Below, piece by piece: positions 40,633 to 43,475 of a stretch of DNA of 43,475 bases. The notes beneath the pieces are model-generated. The model was not told the origin of the DNA. It saw nothing but the letters and a program-made list of their open reading frames with translations, and ran no database searches. Source of the stretch: Bacillota bacterium (GTDB lineage Bacteria > Bacillota > Clostridia > Acetivibrionales > DTU013); the NCBI GenBank assembly GCA_023411645.1, contig JAEYON010000042.1, positions 1 through 43,475 of the forward strand, in the 5' to 3' direction. The position numbers were made by a program, and so were the translations under genes. Within the stretch, counting starts at the first letter, position 1, and the number at the start of each line of letters is the position of its first letter.

Positions 40633-42375
40633 ATGAAAAAATTGATGCTTGGCAATGAAGCAGTTGCCAGGGGTGCGTTTGAGGCTGGTGTGAAGGTTGC
40701 GGCAGCATACCCGGGTACTCCAAGTACCGAGATAACGGAAAATATGGTTAAATACAATGAAATATACAGTGAGTGGTCTCCTAACGAAAAGGTTGCTCTC
40801 GAGGTAGCAATCGGGTCGTGCATTGCAGGAGCCAGGTCCATTTGCTCCATGAAGCATGTGGGACTCAATGTCGCGGCAGACCCGTTGTTTACTGTTTCCT
40901 ATACGGGCGTTAATGCCGGATTGGTTATCATGGTTGCCGACGACCCTGGAATGCACAGCTCCCAGAATGAACAGGATTCGAGGTTTTATGCACGCGCCTC
41001 GAAGGTACCAATGCTGGAGCCTTCTGACAGTCAGGAATGCAAGGATTATGTAAAGGCTGGTTTTGATATCAGTGAAAAATTTGATACTCCGGTCATTGTG
41101 AGACTTTCAACACGTATAGCGCATTCGCAGAGCATAGTTGAGACAGCGGACAGGCAAAATGACGAATTGAAGCCCTATGAGAAAAATCCGGGGAAATATG
41201 TAATGATGCCCGCTATGGCTAGAAAACGTCATGTTGAGGTTGAAAAAAGGATGTCTGCCTTGAAGGAGTACGCTAATGATACTCCGCTCAACAGGATTGA
41301 GTGGGGAAGTAAAGATATCGGCGTGATAACTTCAGGAGCTTCTTATCAATATGCCCGTGAAGCCTTCGGAGATGTTTCATTTCTGAAGCTCGGAATGGTG
41401 TACCCGCTGCCGGACAGGCTTATCGAGGAATTTGCAGGCCAGGTCGGCAAGCTCTATGTCATCGAGGAACTTGAACCGTTTTTTGAAAATCAAATCAAAA
41501 AGCTTGGTATAAAAGTAACCGGAAAAGAACTGCTACCGGTTATAGGTGAATATTCAGCATCTCTTCTGAAGGAAAAAATATTCGGGATTACACCTGAGAG
41601 ATCTGTTGAGATTGATAACACCTCTCCGGTCAGGCCACCCGTTATGTGCCCCGGATGCCCTCACAGAGGAATGTTTCATATTTTGAAAAAACTGAAGCTC
41701 AATGTTACCGGAGATATTGGCTGTTATACACTTGGAGCGCTTTCACCGACAGAAACCATGGATACATGTGTGTGCATGGGCGCAAGCATTGGTATGGCTC
41801 ATGGCATGGAAAAGGCCAGGGGAAGGGACTTCGGCAAAAAAACGGTTGCTATTATAGGCGATTCAACATTTATTCATTCCGGAATAACAGGTTTGATAGA
41901 TATTGTATATAACAAGGGTTGTTCTACAGTCATCATTCTTGACAATTCCATCACAGGCATGACGGGACACCAGCACAATCCTACCACCGGTTTTACTATC
42001 AGCGGCGAACCTACAAGGCAGGTTGATCTTGAACTGCTGGCTAAAGCCATTGGTGTGAAAAGGGTCGTTATTGCTGATCCGTTTGACTTAAAGGAGTTTG
42101 AAAAGGTTGTAGCTGAGGAGGTTAAGGAGGATGAGCCGTCGGTCATTATCTCCCAGAGGCCTTGTGCCCTGCTCAAGGACGTTCGCTATGAAGGACGGCG
42201 CAGAATCAATGATAAATGTAAGAAGTGCGGGAGTTGCTTAAAAATTGGGTGCCCGGCCATTGTCGACAAGGGTGATAAAATCGTGATTAACGGTGCGCTC
42301 TGTGTTGGTTGCAAGCTATGCACGAAGGTTTGTAAATTTAATGCAATTGATAAAGCAGGTGACGATAATGAATAA
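40633..42375 (+). CDS. iorA: Indolepyruvate:ferredoxin oxidoreductase subunit alpha
   Basis: It is the large subunit of a TPP-dependent enzyme that oxidises aryl pyruvates to aryl-acetyl-CoA and reduces ferredoxin. The 580-residue product has an N-terminal pyrimidine-binding domain (MLGNEAVARGAFEAGVKVAAAYPGT) and a TPP-binding domain with GDIGCYTLGALSP and IIGDSTFIHSGI...LDNSITGMTGHQ. A C-terminal ferredoxin domain carries CKKCGSCLKIGCP and CVGCKLCTKVCK, ligands for two [4Fe-4S] clusters. GAGGGA serves ATG 40633; a TTG at 40585 is rejected. It overlaps iorB by 8 bases, which fits coupled translation. Confidence 0.95.
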   Translation: MKKLMLGNEAVARGAFEAGVKVAAAYPGTPSTEITENMVKYNEIYSEWSPNEKVALEVAIGSCIAGARSICSMKHVGLNVAADPLFTVSYTGVNAGLVIMVADDPGMHSSQNEQDSRFYARASKVPMLEPSDSQECKDYVKAGFDISEKFDTPVIVRLSTRIAHSQSIVETADRQNDELKPYEKNPGKYVMMPAMARKRHVEVEKRMSALKEYANDTPLNRIEWGSKDIGVITSGASYQYAREAFGDVSFLKLGMVYPLPDRLIEEFAGQVGKLYVIEELEPFFENQIKKLGIKVTGKELLPVIGEYSASLLKEKIFGITPERSVEIDNTSPVRPPVMCPGCPHRGMFHILKKLKLNVTGDIGCYTLGALSPTETMDTCVCMGASIGMAHGMEKARGRDFGKKTVAIIGDSTFIHSGITGLIDIVYNKGCSTVIILDNSITGMTGHQHNPTTGFTISGEPTRQVDLELLAKAIGVKRVVIADPFDLKEFEKVVAEEVKEDEPSVIISQRPCALLKDVRYEGRRRINDKCKKCGSCLKIGCPAIVDKGDKIVINGALCVGCKLCTKVCKFNAIDKAGDDNE

Positions 42376-42940
42376 TCTTAATATAATGATAGTGGGCGTA
42401 GGAGGCCAGGGTACATTGCTGGCCAGCAGACTGCTTGGGAATGTTGCGTTGAAGCAGGGGTTTGATGTTAAGGTTTCAGAGGTTCACGGAATGTCGCAAA
42501 GAGGCGGAAGTGTTGTAACCTATGTGAAAATGGGTGAAAAGGTCTATTCTCCTGTTGTAGAAAAAGGAGAGGCTGATATCATAATGGCCTTTGAGAAGCT
42601 GGAAGCCCTACGCTGGATCGATTATTTGAAAAAGGGCGGCACATTGGTCCTAAATGATCAACAAATCGATCCAATGCCTGTCATTATGGGTAAGGCAAAA
42701 TACCCGGAAGGTATCATCAGCAGGCTGAAAGACGGAGGTATTAACCTTCTTGCGACGGACGGCCTCAAGACAGCAAAAGAATGTGGAAATCTCAAGGCTG
42801 TTAATGTCGTACTTATCGGGCTTCTTGCCAAAACCACGAATATTCCCAGAGAGGTTTGGGAGAATGCGCTGGAGGAAGTTATTCCGGCAAAATTGCTGAA
42901 TGTCAATAAAAAGGCGTTTGCCGCAGGATACAACGGATAG
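42368..42940 (+). CDS. iorB: Indolepyruvate:ferredoxin oxidoreductase subunit beta
   Basis: It is the small (gamma-domain type) subunit that completes the IorAB complex. The 190-residue product starts NIMIVGVGGQGTLLASRLLG and has the conserved SEVHGMSQRGGSVVTYVKMG and DIIMAFEKLEALRW. AGGTGA precedes ATG 42368, which lies inside the end of iorA. Its length matches the family. A phenylacetate-CoA ligase gene begins 130 nt further down. Confidence 0.95.
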   Translation: MNNLNIMIVGVGGQGTLLASRLLGNVALKQGFDVKVSEVHGMSQRGGSVVTYVKMGEKVYSPVVEKGEADIIMAFEKLEALRWIDYLKKGGTLVLNDQQIDPMPVIMGKAKYPEGIISRLKDGGINLLATDGLKTAKECGNLKAVNVVLIGLLAKTTNIPREVWENALEEVIPAKLLNVNKKAFAAGYNG

Positions 42941-43069
42941 AGAAAAAACCGGTAAATTGAACAATAGCCTGTTTGCTTTTGTGTGGGGCGGGTGTACCCC
43001 GTATTCCCTGAAAGTGATTCTCATGGGAGAATGTATGGGCACATTAATAAATCAAGGAGGGGTTCTGAA

Positions 43070-43475
43070 ATGCAATACTGGAACCAGTCGCGAGAATGCA
43101 TGCCCAGAGAGGAAATGCAAAAGCTTCAAGGTGCACGTTTGGTCAAAACTGTTAAGAAGATTTACCATAACGTGCCTTATTACAGGGAGAAAATGCAAAA
43201 GTCAGGGATAGAGCCTGGAGATATCAAAGGGATTGAGGATCTATCAAAGCTGCCGTTTACCTACAAGCAGGACCTTAGGGATACTTATCCTTACGGATTG
43301 TTTGCCGTACCACTCAGTGAGATCATAAGGATTCATGCATCCTCAGGAACTACAGGAAGACAGACTGTAGTTGGTTATACCAGAAAAGATATAGACACAT
43401 GGTCTGAAGTCATGGCCAGAACCCTGGCCAGTGCCGGAGCAAGCAAAGAATCAGTCATTCAGATTGCATATGGAT
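43070..43475 (+). CDS. paaK: Phenylacetate-CoA ligase, N-terminal part (runs off the window)
   Basis: It forms aryl-acetyl-CoA from the free acid and ATP, or may run in reverse to recover energy from the thioester made by IorAB. The 135 visible residues begin MQYWNQSRECMPREEMQKLQ and include KTVKKIYHNVPYYREKM, LPFTYKQDLRDTYPYG and the adenylate-forming motif ASSGTTGRQTVVGYT. The start follows AAGGAGGGG. The rest of the gene lies outside the window. The gap before it (42941-43069) holds small hairpins (one ATTCTC/GAGAAT) but no clear terminator. Confidence 0.9.
   Translation, partial: MQYWNQSRECMPREEMQKLQGARLVKTVKKIYHNVPYYREKMQKSGIEPGDIKGIEDLSKLPFTYKQDLRDTYPYGLFAVPLSEIIRIHASSGTTGRQTVVGYTRKDIDTWSEVMARTLASAGASKESVIQIAYG

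Noticed and set aside
1..43475. CRISPR arrays, insertion sequences, prophage or a defence island
   Set aside because: No regularly spaced repeats, transposase motifs or phage structural genes were seen; nearly all of the window is dense housekeeping or metabolic coding sequence.

Overview
The window looks like chromosomal DNA of an anaerobic, endospore-forming, Gram-positive clostridium. Sporulation genes (spoIIM, dacF, a DUF2953/ytfI-like gene, ytfJ), strong AGGAGG-type ribosome binding sites, several TTG starts, oxygen-sensitive 2-oxoacid:ferredoxin chemistry and the local gene order all point that way. The order nudF-spoIIM-xerD-deoB-nucleoside phosphorylase-dacF is also known from Bacillus, and the following protease-trpS-scpAB-DUF2953-ytfJ-rluB run fits the Ruminiclostridium/Acetivibrio (clostridial cluster III) group. 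That placement is an inference from gene content; no species is claimed.

Layout. 1-4110: tRNA-Trp (minus), then proC, rnhA, nudF, spoIIM and xerD. 4111-8114: a structured inverted repeat, then deoB, pdp and dacF. 8115-13526: a site-2 protease, trpS, scpA, scpB, DUF2953, ytfJ and rluB. 13513-13730: a yybP-ykoY (Mn2+) riboswitch with its own promoter and terminator, followed by a separate promoter. 13811-17439: a four-gene biotin-dependent transcarboxylase/decarboxylase set with no membrane pump subunit. 17534-23691 (minus): a one-carbon cluster transcribed in the order metF-like, etfB, etfA, formate/nitrite channel, fhs, AcsE-type methyltransferase. 23738-24385 (minus): an uncharacterised cysteine-rich protein. 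24567-31841 (plus): an RpiR regulator, a BaiN-like flavoprotein, an unexplained gap, an anchored small protein, a HutP-family protein, aroH, cmk, plsC and an ispH-S1 fusion. 31950-34166: cheR, a Y-family polymerase and tRNA-Leu(CAG) (minus). 34279-43475: murD, a two-gene ABC exporter, a beta-CASP metallo-hydrolase, a sodium:solute symporter, iorA, iorB and the first part of a phenylacetate-CoA ligase gene that runs off the window.

How the genes work together. The most distinctive block is the minus-strand one-carbon operon. It encodes a formate channel, formate-to-formyl-THF activation, a methylene-THF reductase placed next to an electron-transfer flavoprotein, and a methyl-THF:corrinoid protein methyltransferase. 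No CODH/acetyl-CoA synthase subunit and no MetV partner is present in the window. This suggests a reductive formate-to-methyl route with Etf as electron partner of the reductase. The transcarboxylase operon on the other side of a convergent terminator would link oxaloacetate, pyruvate and methylmalonyl-CoA. The iorAB-paaK group would oxidise aryl-pyruvates to aryl-acetyl-CoA and convert the thioester to or from the free acid.

Limits. All assignments come from reading motifs and family resemblance by eye; no alignment, HMM search or folding programme was run. Promoters and structured RNAs are pattern calls.
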